Assembly (NCBI GenBank): GCA_030428745.1
Contig: JAUIEG010000008.1
Coordinates: 1 to 15,922, forward strand
Length of the DNA: 15,922 bases
DNA from: Alphaproteobacteria bacterium
Lineage (GTDB): Bacteria; Pseudomonadota; Alphaproteobacteria; Caulobacterales; Parvularculaceae
Direction: 5' to 3'
This document shows positions 7,993-15,393 of the stretch, one piece after another. The notes under the pieces were generated by a model. That model saw only the letters and a list, made by a program, of their open reading frames with translations, was not told the origin of the DNA and made no database searches. Each line of letters begins with the position of its first letter. Positions within the stretch are counted from its first letter, which is position 1. A program made the translations under genes and the position numbers.

Positions 7993-8019
7993 GCCGTAAC
8001 AGCTAATTCCAGTTACGGC
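7993..8019. promoter_or_regulatory. Perfect inverted repeat, candidate operator upstream of the amidohydrolase
   Basis: GCCGTAAC (7993-8000), an 11-base centre, then GTTACGGC (8012-8019): 8-bp perfect arms. A further copy of the arm core, CCGTTAC, lies at 8027-8033, making three GTTAC-type half sites in about 40 bases. The array is 130 bases upstream of the amidohydrolase start and 120 bases past the end of the lipoprotein gene. On the transcribed strand no T-tract follows the hairpin, so a regulator-binding site fits better than an intrinsic terminator. No regulator gene is present in the window. Confidence 0.45.
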
Positions 8020-8141
8020 GTTCAACCGTTACATCGATAAAGGGGGTCCGCAAGACAACAAAAGAACCACAACTGGTGCATCTCAATCACCAATTATTCT
8101 GGCCGCAAGCCGAAGGAATTTATCGCTTAATATACCGAATT

Positions 8142-8690
8142 CTACTTGCGTCCCCAACCGTCAACCTTCTCACGCCGAAAGACGAGCGTCCCAACCACGT
8201 TCTCGTTTCCGTGGTTGTCAAACTCCACGACCTGCGAATGCATCTCATCCAGGCCTCGTGTTAAACTGCGACGAAGGAGTCTTATTTTGCCATCGTCATT
8301 TTTCCAGTAGCGCTCACGAACAAGGTGACTGTTTTTGCGCACACGGACGAAACCCTCATTCCAAGCGACATTGCCGTTCGCCTCGACCACAACGGTATTG
8401 CTCGGTTGTTCGACTCCATCATATGGGGCCGCATAAAACGTCACCTGTCGCTTCCCCTCAGGCACAATAAGCTCCGAACGATAAATCTCGTAGTTTTCCA
8501 CAACTTGTATTGTAAGCTTCTGTGAGGTCCCCCGCGGTATTGCTCCCTCGCTCTCTTGTAGCACCCAAACTCCCGTGTAGGGGTCGTCATTCGACGAAAT
8601 TAACTGGACTCGATTCGTCTCACAGGCGCAAAGCAACAGGAAGAAAAGAACTGCGATCACCAAGGACGACGTTTTGATTTCTATCCTCAC
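8142..8690 (-). CDS. Putative lipoprotein of unknown family
   Basis: A 182-residue protein with a lipoprotein signal. The n-region is MRIEIK, then a hydrophobic core (10-20) and LCAC with the acylated cysteine at 23; cysteine at the -2 position is unusual but tolerated. The mature part is predicted by eye to be mostly beta-strand, with alternating hydrophobic residues such as KLTIQVVENYEIYRSELIVP, RQVTFYAAPYDG, NTVVVEANGNVAW and GTLVFRREK. This is compatible with a small barrel or lipocalin-like fold, but I recognise no family motif. The start is a GTG at 8690 with only a weak purine-rich stretch upstream. It lies between the receptor and the amidohydrolase on the same strand, but gaps over 200 bases on each side argue against a tight operon. 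The function is unknown; an outer-membrane-associated role is inference. Confidence 0.7.
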   Translation of the reverse strand: MRIEIKTSSLVIAVLFFLLLCACETNRVQLISSNDDPYTGVWVLQESEGAIPRGTSQKLTIQVVENYEIYRSELIVPEGKRQVTFYAAPYDGVEQPSNTVVVEANGNVAWNEGFVRVRKNSHLVRERYWKNDDGKIRLLRRSLTRGLDEMHSQVVEFDNHGNENVVGTLVFRREKVDGWGRK

Positions 8691-8761
8691 AAAAGCGCTG
8701 CTTTCTTCAAGTTATTCCAACCGATGAGATTTATCGAGAAACCTCAACCCGTTTTAAAACC

Positions 8762-8911
8762 ATGAAGACCTGGCCGATTGCCTGGTCAGATCAAGTCATC
8801 GAAATTAAGCCTCGCAATGCCCTCACGGTCGCTGCAGACAGGCCAGACTGGGATGTCAATTCTCCTATCAACAAGCCCAGCTGGCCGACTACTGAAGTCT
8901 TTCAGGGCTAA
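8762..8911 (+). CDS. Small unrecognised ORF, possibly the tail of a lost gene
   Basis: A 49-codon frame on the plus strand, opposite to all its neighbours, overlapping the receptor end by 4 bases. The frame is open from 8678, just after a stop, so it could equally be the last 78 codons of a truncated protein. The translation is protein-like rather than shadow-like (MKTWPIAWSDQVIEIKPR, then DWDVNSPINKPSWPTTEV; four tryptophans). No ribosome site precedes the ATG. I do not recognise a family. Confidence 0.2.
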   Translation: MKTWPIAWSDQVIEIKPRNALTVAADRPDWDVNSPINKPSWPTTEVFQG

Positions 8912-10449
8912 TTAGCAAAGGTAATCGTCACGCCAACAGTGCGAGGCCGCGGAGTCCGGCTCGTTATTGCTCCGGCAAAATCCGTGCGCGATATGCGCGG
9001 ATCCGCATCAAAAAGATTGTCAGCAAAAAGCGATATATCCCAATTGTCCTTTCGATACCCCACTCGAGCAAACACAAGATGCAAGGGGTCGGTGTCCCCT
9101 AAGAGCAGATTATCTGATCCGAAAACTCCCGGAGAACGTGGATCGATCGCATAAGAAGAGCCATAGTTGTAGTCCGTCCGCGCATATAAACTTCCGCCCC
9201 CAGTCGAGCTCAAAGGGATCTGAAGATCAGCGAACAAATGAGCTGTCCATTTCGGTCCGCCAACCGAATCATCTTTCATTGACAATAATTGGTCGCTATC
9301 GTCTATCGGCTCAGATCCGCCTGAACTGTAGGTGTCCGTCGTAAAATGAGCATCAACATAGCCAATGTCTGCTCCCAAATTCAGCAAATCATTGACTTGC
9401 GCATTCAGGGATAGATCGAAGCCCTGACTAACCGCCTCTCCGAGATTGTCCGTATAATTAAAGAGGCAATCAAGAACTACAGAGTTCTGGATATCGGTCC
9501 ATTCTACACGGAATACACTCGCCGCTACGCTCACCCGATCAGCAATATTGCTTTTTTTCGCACCAACTTCATAACTCCAGACCGAGTCAGAATCATAGGT
9601 GAGCGGGTTGTCATTTCCGGCCCCGAACCGGCTCTCGACCTCTGCGGCACATGAGCCCAGAGAACCAAGCGAAGGATTCGCTCCTCCAATTCGAAATCCT
9701 TTTGCAGCAGTCGCATAAACCACACCGCCGTCGATGTCGTAGGTTGCGCTAAACTTAGGCGTTACCGGTGTTTCTTTTTGGTCGCCGAAATCTGATCGCG
9801 GATCGCCGACCCAAGGGCCCGCTTGCGCCGTCGCAAACTCAAATTTCGTTCTTGCGACTCGCACGCCGCCAATCAAACTAAGCCGATCTGTCACATCAAA
9901 TGTCACATCCGCAAATGCAGCTAACTGACTGTCGTTATTTATGGTGTCCTGTTTGTAGGAAATGTCGCCTGGCAAGAGATCTCCTGTAAACCAAAAGGCG
10001 ACATTCTCGGTAGGCCCAATCGCAAGTTCAGCCAATGGGTACAAGAGGGGCTGAGGCTCCGATTGATCTGACGTAGCTTTTGTTTTCTGCCAATACATGC
10101 CAGCGACCCACGATAAGCGCCCCTCTGTGTTTGAAGCGAACCGAACTTCTTGAGACCACTGCTTCATTCGAGATTTCGTGATATATGGCGCCAAATAGTC
10201 AGGAAATGCATCTAGCACTGTGGCCAAGTCCGGCGGGGAATAGGGCTGTAATCCAAGCACGCCCCCAAAAAAGGCCGGGTCGTCCGCCAAAAATTGCTGC
10301 GTAAGATTGCCAAATAAAACAATCGTTCTGGCGTCGTTGATGGAAATGTCCCCGACAGAGTCACCCTTCGCATCAAGATACGACGTGACTGCGGTAACGT
10401 CGACGGGTCCTGCGGCGAATTCAATAGTATTCGACGCCACCTTTGCCAC
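8908..10449 (-). CDS. Receptor C-terminal piece (barrel), same frame after the stop
   Basis: The barrel remainder. The frame is open from 10524, directly after the TAA, and reads DDSDSYFERDGIYIREGR with no shift. The first possible internal start is a GTG at 10449, giving 513 residues, but no ribosome site lies before it and the piece would lack a signal peptide. Independent translation to a working protein is therefore unlikely. Confidence 0.5.
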   Translation of the reverse strand: MAKVASNTIEFAAGPVDVTAVTSYLDAKGDSVGDISINDARTIVLFGNLTQQFLADDPAFFGGVLGLQPYSPPDLATVLDAFPDYLAPYITKSRMKQWSQEVRFASNTEGRLSWVAGMYWQKTKATSDQSEPQPLLYPLAELAIGPTENVAFWFTGDLLPGDISYKQDTINNDSQLAAFADVTFDVTDRLSLIGGVRVARTKFEFATAQAGPWVGDPRSDFGDQKETPVTPKFSATYDIDGGVVYATAAKGFRIGGANPSLGSLGSCAAEVESRFGAGNDNPLTYDSDSVWSYEVGAKKSNIADRVSVAASVFRVEWTDIQNSVVLDCLFNYTDNLGEAVSQGFDLSLNAQVNDLLNLGADIGYVDAHFTTDTYSSGGSEPIDDSDQLLSMKDDSVGGPKWTAHLFADLQIPLSSTGGGSLYARTDYNYGSSYAIDPRSPGVFGSDNLLLGDTDPLHLVFARVGYRKDNWDISLFADNLFDADPRISRTDFAGAITSRTPRPRTVGVTITFAN

Positions 10450-10524
10450 GGACTTTGTTGGGAGCGGAATTCTGCCCTCGCGTATATATATTCCATCGCG
10501 TTCGAAATAACTGTCAGAATCATC

Positions 10525-10527
10525 TTA
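10525..10527 (-). other. In-frame TAA that interrupts the receptor
   Basis: The plus strand reads TTA here, giving TAA on the coding strand: CAG GAC GCC CGT TAA GAT GAT TCT. The residues on both sides continue the same frame and barrel pattern (SFYFQDAR / DDSDSYFERD). A tyrosine codon (TAC or TAT) or a glutamine, lysine or glutamate codon is one substitution away. Confidence 0.9.
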
Positions 10528-11322
10528 ACGGGCGTCCTGAAAATAAAATGACGGCATCACCGACACGCCCTCGGCCGGTCGCCAAAGAAGAGACGCCCTT
10601 GCAGAATGCGTCGTATTGCGGTTGGAATCTTCCTCAAGCAACCTGCCGTCGTCAAATTCCGTATCCGCGATCCGGTCTAGCCATCCTCCGTCCTGGCGCT
10701 TCCAAAGGCTTGCTCTGAAGCCCAAAACACCATCCACGATCGGCCCGCCGCCGGCGACACCGACCTCATAAGTCGGCTCTCCCTCTTTGGTTGTCGCAGC
10801 TTCCGCGCGGGAATAGATTGAATACTCATCGAGGCTTGGCCGCGTCGAAATGAACCGCACCGTTCCACCCTCGGATCCCGCACCATACAAAGTGCCCTGC
10901 GGTCCGCGCAACACCTCAACCCGGTCAATATCGAAAAGGCCGGCATAAATCGGCTGCATGTTTGCGTCGATCCCTGTGCGCACGGCAACTGATGTATCGT
11001 CGATATACACCCCGGTCGTCGAGGCGCCGGTGTTGGAAAAAATCCCTCGAATAGAAATGCCGCTGCCGCCGACGGCGCGATCGTCCATTCGCAGGCCAGG
11101 CACAGTAAGGGCCACATCGCTAATATCTCGAATTCCCTGTTTATCCAAGGACTGCCGCCCCAAAGCAGCAATGCTGATCGGAACATCCGAAATTGATTGT
11201 TCGCGTTTTGTGGCGGTGACGATGATCTCGTCAGTAGATTGAGCTGAGACAGGACCAACGCCGATCACTATAGCGCCGACACTGACTCCCGCGAACATCT
11301 TCATTGTAAGGTGCTTTTTCAT
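10525..11322 (-). CDS. Receptor N-terminal piece (signal peptide, TonB box, plug, first strands)
   Basis: The 265 residues that would be made from the strong start at 11322 before the TAA. They include the whole plug domain and the first barrel strands, ending SFYFQDAR. A plug without a barrel cannot act as a receptor, so this product would probably be degraded in the periplasm if termination is efficient. See the full-length entry for the family evidence. Confidence 0.6.
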   Translation of the reverse strand: MKKHLTMKMFAGVSVGAIVIGVGPVSAQSTDEIIVTATKREQSISDVPISIAALGRQSLDKQGIRDISDVALTVPGLRMDDRAVGGSGISIRGIFSNTGASTTGVYIDDTSVAVRTGIDANMQPIYAGLFDIDRVEVLRGPQGTLYGAGSEGGTVRFISTRPSLDEYSIYSRAEAATTKEGEPTYEVGVAGGGPIVDGVLGFRASLWKRQDGGWLDRIADTEFDDGRLLEEDSNRNTTHSARASLLWRPAEGVSVMPSFYFQDAR

Positions 11323-11865
11323 ATTCCCCTCCTTAAAGTACCTGCTGCTTCCGTCTACAGACTAATTTGACACGCTAGTTTTGTCCGAGCGTTTTTTCGT
11401 TCGCTTACAGTTTTCTAAACATCTTTGTACGTCGTTTTGACTTTAGCGGACGAGGCACAACTAGTGAACAAGACGAATGGTGACTTCTGGTTCCAGGTGG
11501 TGATTTTCCGTCTTATGCCTTGGTGTAAAATGTGGGTTACAGGCTTTGGCTGCCCCAAATTGCCTAGGTAGAGAGCAAATCTCCCTGATATCGAAAACTG
11601 TCAATCAAGCCCGTTAGTTCGCGCGGTGCGTCAAGCGGAACACGTCCGCCTTGACCATTCCAACAAGAGAGCATGACTGCACGCCAACCCGGCTCAAAAC
11701 GTTCTCGAGTTCCAGAAAAGCGCCAGTTCCATCGGCGCATGTATAGCCAACAACCCGATGCATTCGCGACTTTGCGGCCCCGCAAATCCAGTTGATAGTG
11801 AAGGATTGAACTGCTTACGCGACCTTGCTGCTCGCCACAAAATGCACGGCCACAAACCTTCCAAG
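11323..11865. other. Long intergenic region between pobA and the receptor
   Basis: About 540 bases. The part next to the receptor (11323-11460) is AT-rich and presumably carries its promoter, though no clear -35/-10 pair stands out. The part next to pobA (11560-11865) holds a 73-codon minus-strand frame (11785 to 11564) with no ribosome site and no motif I can trust. No T-tract hairpin follows pobA. The drop in GC begins just downstream of the pobA stop. Confidence 0.45.
11326..11334 (-). promoter_or_regulatory. Strong ribosome binding site of the receptor gene
   Basis: The coding strand reads AAGGAGGGGAAT before the ATG at 11322. AAGGAGG is a near-perfect anti-Shine-Dalgarno match with a 5-base spacer. 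It fixes the receptor start and shows the gene was built for good expression. Confidence 0.85.
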
Positions 11866-13035
11866 TTAAAGCGGCAGGCCGACATAATTCTCGGCGACCG
11901 TGCGCCGGGCCGCCTCCGACGAGGCGATATAATCGAGCTCCGCCACCTGGACGCGCCGGTCGAAAGCGCCGTCCGCCGGGAAACGGTGCATCAGCGTCGT
12001 CAGCTGCCAGGAAAACCGCTCCGATTTCCAGACCCGCGCCAGCGCCTTATCCGAATAAGCGACGACAGCGTCGCTGTCATTCTTTTCGAACCAGGCGACC
12101 AGCGCGCGCCAAAGATAGCGCACGTCGGACGCCGCGAGGTTGAGCCCCTTGGCGCCGGTCGGGGGCACGATATGCGCGGCGTCGCCAGCGAGAAACAGAG
12201 AGCCATGGCGCATCGGCTCGAACACGAAGGAGCGCAAGGGCGCAATCGACTTTTCGAGCGCCGGACCGCGGGCGACGTTCTCCGCCGCTTCCGGCGGCAG
12301 GCGCAGGCAAAGCTCGTCCCACAGCCTGTCGTCGGGCCAGTCCTCAAGCTTCTCGGTCAGCGGGACCTGTATGTAATAGCGGCTCCGCGTCGGCGAGCGC
12401 ATGGAAGCGAGCGCGAAGCCGCGCTCGTGATTGGCGTAGATCAGTTCGTGATTGCAGGGCGGCACGTCGGCGAGAATGCCGAGCCAGCCGAACGGATAGA
12501 CCTTCTCGAACTCGCGGCCCGCCGACGCCGGAACCGCCTTGCGCGACGGCCCGTGATAACCGTCGCAGCCGGCGATGAAGCGCGCGTCGATGCGATGCTC
12601 GGCGCCGTCCTTGCGATAGGTGATGTAGGGCGCATCGCTCTCGACATCATGCAGCTCTGTGTCTTCCGCCTGCCAGACGATATCGAGCCCGCGTGACGGC
12701 GCCGCGTCGATCAGATCCTTTGTCGGTTCGGTCTGACCGTAGACCATCACATGCTTGCCGACGAGCGACTTCAGATCGATGCGGATCAGCCTTTCGCCGT
12801 CGGCGAGATTGAAGCCGTCATGGGGCAGCCCCTCGGCGCGCATGCGGTCCGCGATACCGAGGTCTTCGAGAATGTCCGTCGTCACGGTCTCAAGGACGCC
12901 GGCGCGGATGCGGGAGAGAACATGATCCCTCGTCTGGCGCTCGATGATGACGGCGTCGAGACCCGCCTGGCGCAGGAGATGGCCGAGCATCAGCCCGGAC
13001 GGGCCTGCGCCGATAATTGCAACCTGTGTCTTCAT
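11866..13035 (-). CDS. pobA: 4-hydroxybenzoate 3-monooxygenase (p-hydroxybenzoate hydroxylase)
   Basis: A 389-residue FAD-dependent class A monooxygenase converting 4-hydroxybenzoate, NADPH and O2 to protocatechuate in the cytoplasm. MKTQVAIIGAGPSG holds the FAD dinucleotide motif, SRIRAGVLE (41-49) includes Arg44, AGCDGYHGPSR (155-165) is the DG motif, and GDAAHIVPPTGAKGLNLA (284-301) binds flavin and substrate. By alignment from memory to Pseudomonas PobA, the substrate residues Tyr201, Ser212, Arg214, Tyr222, Pro293, Thr294 and Tyr385 are all kept, one position earlier here. I chose the ATG at 13035, as in Pseudomonas. The ATG three bases earlier (13038, 4-nt overlap with the synthetase stop) is also possible; AAGGGAG serves both. 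Being last in the hydroxycinnamate operon, it links side-chain degradation to the protocatechuate branch. No ring-cleavage gene is in view. Confidence 0.97.
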   Translation of the reverse strand: MKTQVAIIGAGPSGLMLGHLLRQAGLDAVIIERQTRDHVLSRIRAGVLETVTTDILEDLGIADRMRAEGLPHDGFNLADGERLIRIDLKSLVGKHVMVYGQTEPTKDLIDAAPSRGLDIVWQAEDTELHDVESDAPYITYRKDGAEHRIDARFIAGCDGYHGPSRKAVPASAGREFEKVYPFGWLGILADVPPCNHELIYANHERGFALASMRSPTRSRYYIQVPLTEKLEDWPDDRLWDELCLRLPPEAAENVARGPALEKSIAPLRSFVFEPMRHGSLFLAGDAAHIVPPTGAKGLNLAASDVRYLWRALVAWFEKNDSDAVVAYSDKALARVWKSERFSWQLTTLMHRFPADGAFDRRVQVAELDYIASSEAARRTVAENYVGLPL

Positions 13036-14522
13036 CATAGTTCTCCCTTGCGCGCCAGTTCGCGTAGAGCCATCTTCACGACCTTGCCGGCGCCGTTTCG
13101 AGGCAAGGCGTCGATCCGCGAATAGTGTTTCGGAATTTTGTAGCGCGCGAGTTTCGAGTTGAATGTCGCTTCAATGGCGGTCTGGTCGATGGACGCGCCC
13201 TCTCGCGCGACCCAGAACAGATGGCCGACCTCGCCCCATCGCGCGTCCGGCACGCCGACGACCGCCGCTTCCTTGACGCCCGCCATGGCCGCGACCACCG
13301 CTTCGAGCTCCGCCGGATAGACGTTCTCGCCGCCGGAGATGAACATGTCCTTGCGCCGGTCGACCAGCCAGTAAAAGCCTTCCTCATTCATGCGCGCGAT
13401 GTCGCCGGTCCGGAACCAGCCGTCTTCGGTGAAGGCGTCCTGCGTTTCCTGCTCGCGCCGCCAGTAGCCTTGCGTGATGTTGTCGCCCTTGAGAAGCAGC
13501 TCCCCCGGCGTTCCAACGGGAACGTCCGTTTCCTGAGCATCGACGATGCGCGCCGCGACCCGCGGCGTCGCGACGCCGACAGATCCCGCATGGCGGTCGA
13601 TGATATCCGGGTCGAGCGGCATCCCGAACACAGTCCCGGCCTCGCTCATGCCGAACCCGTCGACGACCGGCACGCCATCGGCGAGCCAGGCGCGGATATT
13701 CGCCGCCGGGTGCGGCGCCCCGCCTGTAAAGAGCGCCGTCAGGCCCTGCAGCTTTTTCGGATCGTAAGCCGGGTCAGCGCGCAGCACCTGCGCCATCTGC
13801 GGCACACCGAAATAATGCGTTACTTTCAGCGCCGGATCGCCGAGCCGGGCGAGCGTGCGCTCAGGAACGAACCCGTCGGAGATCAGCAGCGAGCCGCCGC
13901 GCATCATCCCGGGCCGCAAATTCGTGACGAGGCCGATGACATGAAACATCGGCGAGTCGCACAGGAAAACGCTGTCTTCGTTGACGGCGCCGAGAATGGA
14001 AAAATTGATGGCGGTTTCGGCGAGATTGCGCTCGCTTAATAGCGCGCCTTTCGGCCGGCCCGACGTTCCCGAGGTATAAAGAATGAGCGAGGGCCTCTCC
14101 CCGTCGATAGGCCCGCCGCGATAGGGCGCGCTCGCCTCAATCTCGGTGCGCAAGGTTTCGAGCGAAACGCCCTCGAACACCGCGTTGTCGAGGGTCTCGT
14201 CGAGAATAAGAAGCTTCGGCCCGGCGTCTTCGATGAGCCCGCGCAGCTCTTCCGCGGCGAGGCGCCAGTTCAGCGGAACGTAAATCGCCCCGAGCCGCGC
14301 GCAGGCGAGATGCAGCATGACGAGCTCTGCGCAGTTTTTCGACAGCGCCGCCACGCGCTCGCCCGCCGTCACCCCGTGCCCGGCGAGCGCCGACGCACAG
14401 CGCGCGACCGCGTCGTCGAATTGCGCATAGGTCCAGCGGCGGTCCGATGTCAGGTCCGCGACGGCGAGCGCGCCGGGGCGCAGCCGCGCCCGCATCCCGA
14501 GATCGTCAACGGGCGCCGACAT
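13035..14522 (-). CDS. fcs: Feruloyl/p-coumaroyl-CoA synthetase (AMP-forming acid:CoA ligase)
   Basis: A 495-residue ANL-superfamily ligase that activates a hydroxycinnamic acid through an acyl-adenylate to its CoA thioester. Motifs in order: YTSGTSGRPKG (149-159, phosphate loop), DGFGMSEAG (288-296), WFRTGD (369-374), DRRKDMFISGGENVYPAELE (388-407, hinge) and the catalytic lysine K480 in RNGAGK. Length is usual for Fcs. GAGGGG lies 6-7 bases before the ATG at 14522. The gap from the preceding lyase gene is 10 bases and the stop overlaps pobA, so it belongs to one transcript. The acid specificity (ferulate versus p-coumarate) is inferred from the hydratase-lyase and pobA neighbours, since ANL motifs alone do not show it. 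Confidence 0.93.
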   Translation of the reverse strand: MSAPVDDLGMRARLRPGALAVADLTSDRRWTYAQFDDAVARCASALAGHGVTAGERVAALSKNCAELVMLHLACARLGAIYVPLNWRLAAEELRGLIEDAGPKLLILDETLDNAVFEGVSLETLRTEIEASAPYRGGPIDGERPSLILYTSGTSGRPKGALLSERNLAETAINFSILGAVNEDSVFLCDSPMFHVIGLVTNLRPGMMRGGSLLISDGFVPERTLARLGDPALKVTHYFGVPQMAQVLRADPAYDPKKLQGLTALFTGGAPHPAANIRAWLADGVPVVDGFGMSEAGTVFGMPLDPDIIDRHAGSVGVATPRVAARIVDAQETDVPVGTPGELLLKGDNITQGYWRREQETQDAFTEDGWFRTGDIARMNEEGFYWLVDRRKDMFISGGENVYPAELEAVVAAMAGVKEAAVVGVPDARWGEVGHLFWVAREGASIDQTAIEATFNSKLARYKIPKHYSRIDALPRNGAGKVVKMALRELARKGEL

Positions 14523-14532
14523 CGTCTGCCCC

Positions 14533-15369
14533 TCAGCTCTTCTGTTTCGAGGTATCGTAGGAGCCGAGGCCGGGTTTGTAGGTCTTATCGTCGAGGAATT
14601 GTTTCATGCCTTCCTTGCGCGCTTCGCCGTCAAAGAAGTTCAACGCTTCCTGCGCGCGGATGAGATAGTCCTCAGCGTTCTCATAGGTCATTTCACCAAC
14701 GCGGCGCATGGCATCTTTCGTTGCTTTCAACGTCCACGGATTTTTCTCCAGCAGCTTCGTCGCGACTTCCGTGACGCGGGCTTTCAGCTTGTCCGCCGGC
14801 AGCGCTTCGTTGACGAGGCCCTCTTCGGCCGCCTGCGCGCCGGTAAGATTTTCACCGAGCATCGCGTGATACATCGCCTTGCGGAACGGCATCAATTCAA
14901 ACGCAACTTTCGTTGCGCCGCCGCCCGGCAGAATGCCCCAGTTGACTTCAGAAAGACCAAATTGCGCATCTTCCGCCGCATACGCCAGGTCGCACGCATA
15001 GAGCGGGCCGTAGCCGCCGCCGAAGCACCAGCCATTGACCATGGCTATGGTCGGTTTCTGAAACCAGCGCAGGCGTTTCCACCACGTATAGGCCTCGCGC
15101 TGCGCGCCGCGCGTTCCGGCGAGCCCTTGCGCCTCGGTCTCGCGGAAATATTCCTTGAGATCCATCCCGGCGGACCACGCCGTCCCCTCGCCCGTCAGGA
15201 CCAGAACCCCGACAGTGTCGTCATACTCCAGCTTGTCGAGCACGCGGAGCATCTGGCGGTTGAGCTTCGGGCTCATGCAATTGCGCTTCTCAGGCCGGTT
15301 GAACTTCACCCACGCTATGCGGTTCTCAATTTCATACGAAACGGTATCTTCTTCTGCGCGCTCACTCAC
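14533..15369 (-). CDS. ech: p-Hydroxycinnamoyl-CoA hydratase/lyase (enoyl-CoA hydratase/aldolase)
   Basis: A 278-residue crotonase-fold enzyme that hydrates feruloyl- or p-coumaroyl-CoA and cleaves the product to vanillin or 4-hydroxybenzaldehyde plus acetyl-CoA. Recognised by FNRPEKRNCMSPKLNR (23-38), AWSAGMDLKEYFRE (64-77), the oxyanion-hole region MVNGWCFGGGYGPLYACDLA (110-129), FGLSEVNWGILPGG (137-150) with the catalytic glutamate E141 (Glu143 of the Pseudomonas enzyme), and the C-terminal GMKQFLDDKTYKPGL. Tyr74 and Tyr235 match the tyrosines that hold the phenol. The position of Pseudomonas Ser123 seems to be Gly121 here. The start is GTG at 15369, supported by AGGAG 6 bases upstream. 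It sits between the dehydrogenase and synthetase genes as the second enzyme of the pathway. Confidence 0.97.
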   Translation of the reverse strand: MSERAEEDTVSYEIENRIAWVKFNRPEKRNCMSPKLNRQMLRVLDKLEYDDTVGVLVLTGEGTAWSAGMDLKEYFRETEAQGLAGTRGAQREAYTWWKRLRWFQKPTIAMVNGWCFGGGYGPLYACDLAYAAEDAQFGLSEVNWGILPGGGATKVAFELMPFRKAMYHAMLGENLTGAQAAEEGLVNEALPADKLKARVTEVATKLLEKNPWTLKATKDAMRRVGEMTYENAEDYLIRAQEALNFFDGEARKEGMKQFLDDKTYKPGLGSYDTSKQKS

Positions 15370-15375
15370 GGTCGG

Positions 15376-15380
15376 CTCCT
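15376..15380 (-). promoter_or_regulatory. Ribosome binding site that supports the GTG start of the hydratase/lyase
   Basis: The coding strand reads AGGAG with a 6-base spacer to the GTG at 15369. No ATG near the N-terminus has a comparable site, so the GTG start is preferred. The site lies in the 24-base gap after the aldehyde dehydrogenase stop. Confidence 0.7.
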
Positions 15381-15393
15381 GTTGTTCTGATTG

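Larger units (their letters stand above)
8908..11322 (-). pseudogene. TonB-dependent outer membrane receptor split by one in-frame stop
   Basis: An 804-codon TonB-dependent receptor reading frame interrupted only by TAA at codon 266. A signal peptide (1-27, ending PVSAQ) is followed by a TonB-box-like DEIIVTA (31-37). The plug domain has SDVPISIAALGRQSL, VPGLRM, ISIRGI and the hallmark VEVLRGPQGTLYGAGSEGGT (135-154). The barrel continues on both sides of the stop, with WSYEVGAKK and AASVFRVEW strands, and closes with WDISLFADNLFDADPRIS and a terminal VGVTITFAN. Such receptors import siderophores, cofactors or, in alphaproteobacteria, many plant-derived compounds; the substrate is not evident. 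The type without an N-terminal signalling extension fits a non-transducing receptor. A very strong ribosome site precedes it. It is either a recent nonsense mutant, a sequencing error, or, less likely, read through. GC is lower than in the pobA operon upstream. Confidence 0.85.

Noticed and set aside
7993..8019. Intrinsic terminator for the lipoprotein gene
   Set aside because: The hairpin is perfect, but the base run after it on the transcribed strand has no T-tract, so it is reported as a candidate operator instead.
11564..11785. A 73-codon minus-strand frame with LDAPRELTGLIDSFRYQGD, faintly like a PilZ domain
   Set aside because: The RxxxR and DxSxxG motifs of PilZ are absent, there is no ribosome site, and the similarity is too short to claim even a relic.
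11758..12696. A 312-codon plus-strand frame antisense to pobA
   Set aside because: It is a shadow of pobA, whose catalytic and cofactor residues are all present on the other strand.
13125..14039. A 304-codon plus-strand frame antisense to the CoA synthetase
   Set aside because: It is a shadow frame of a high-GC gene with no domain of its own.
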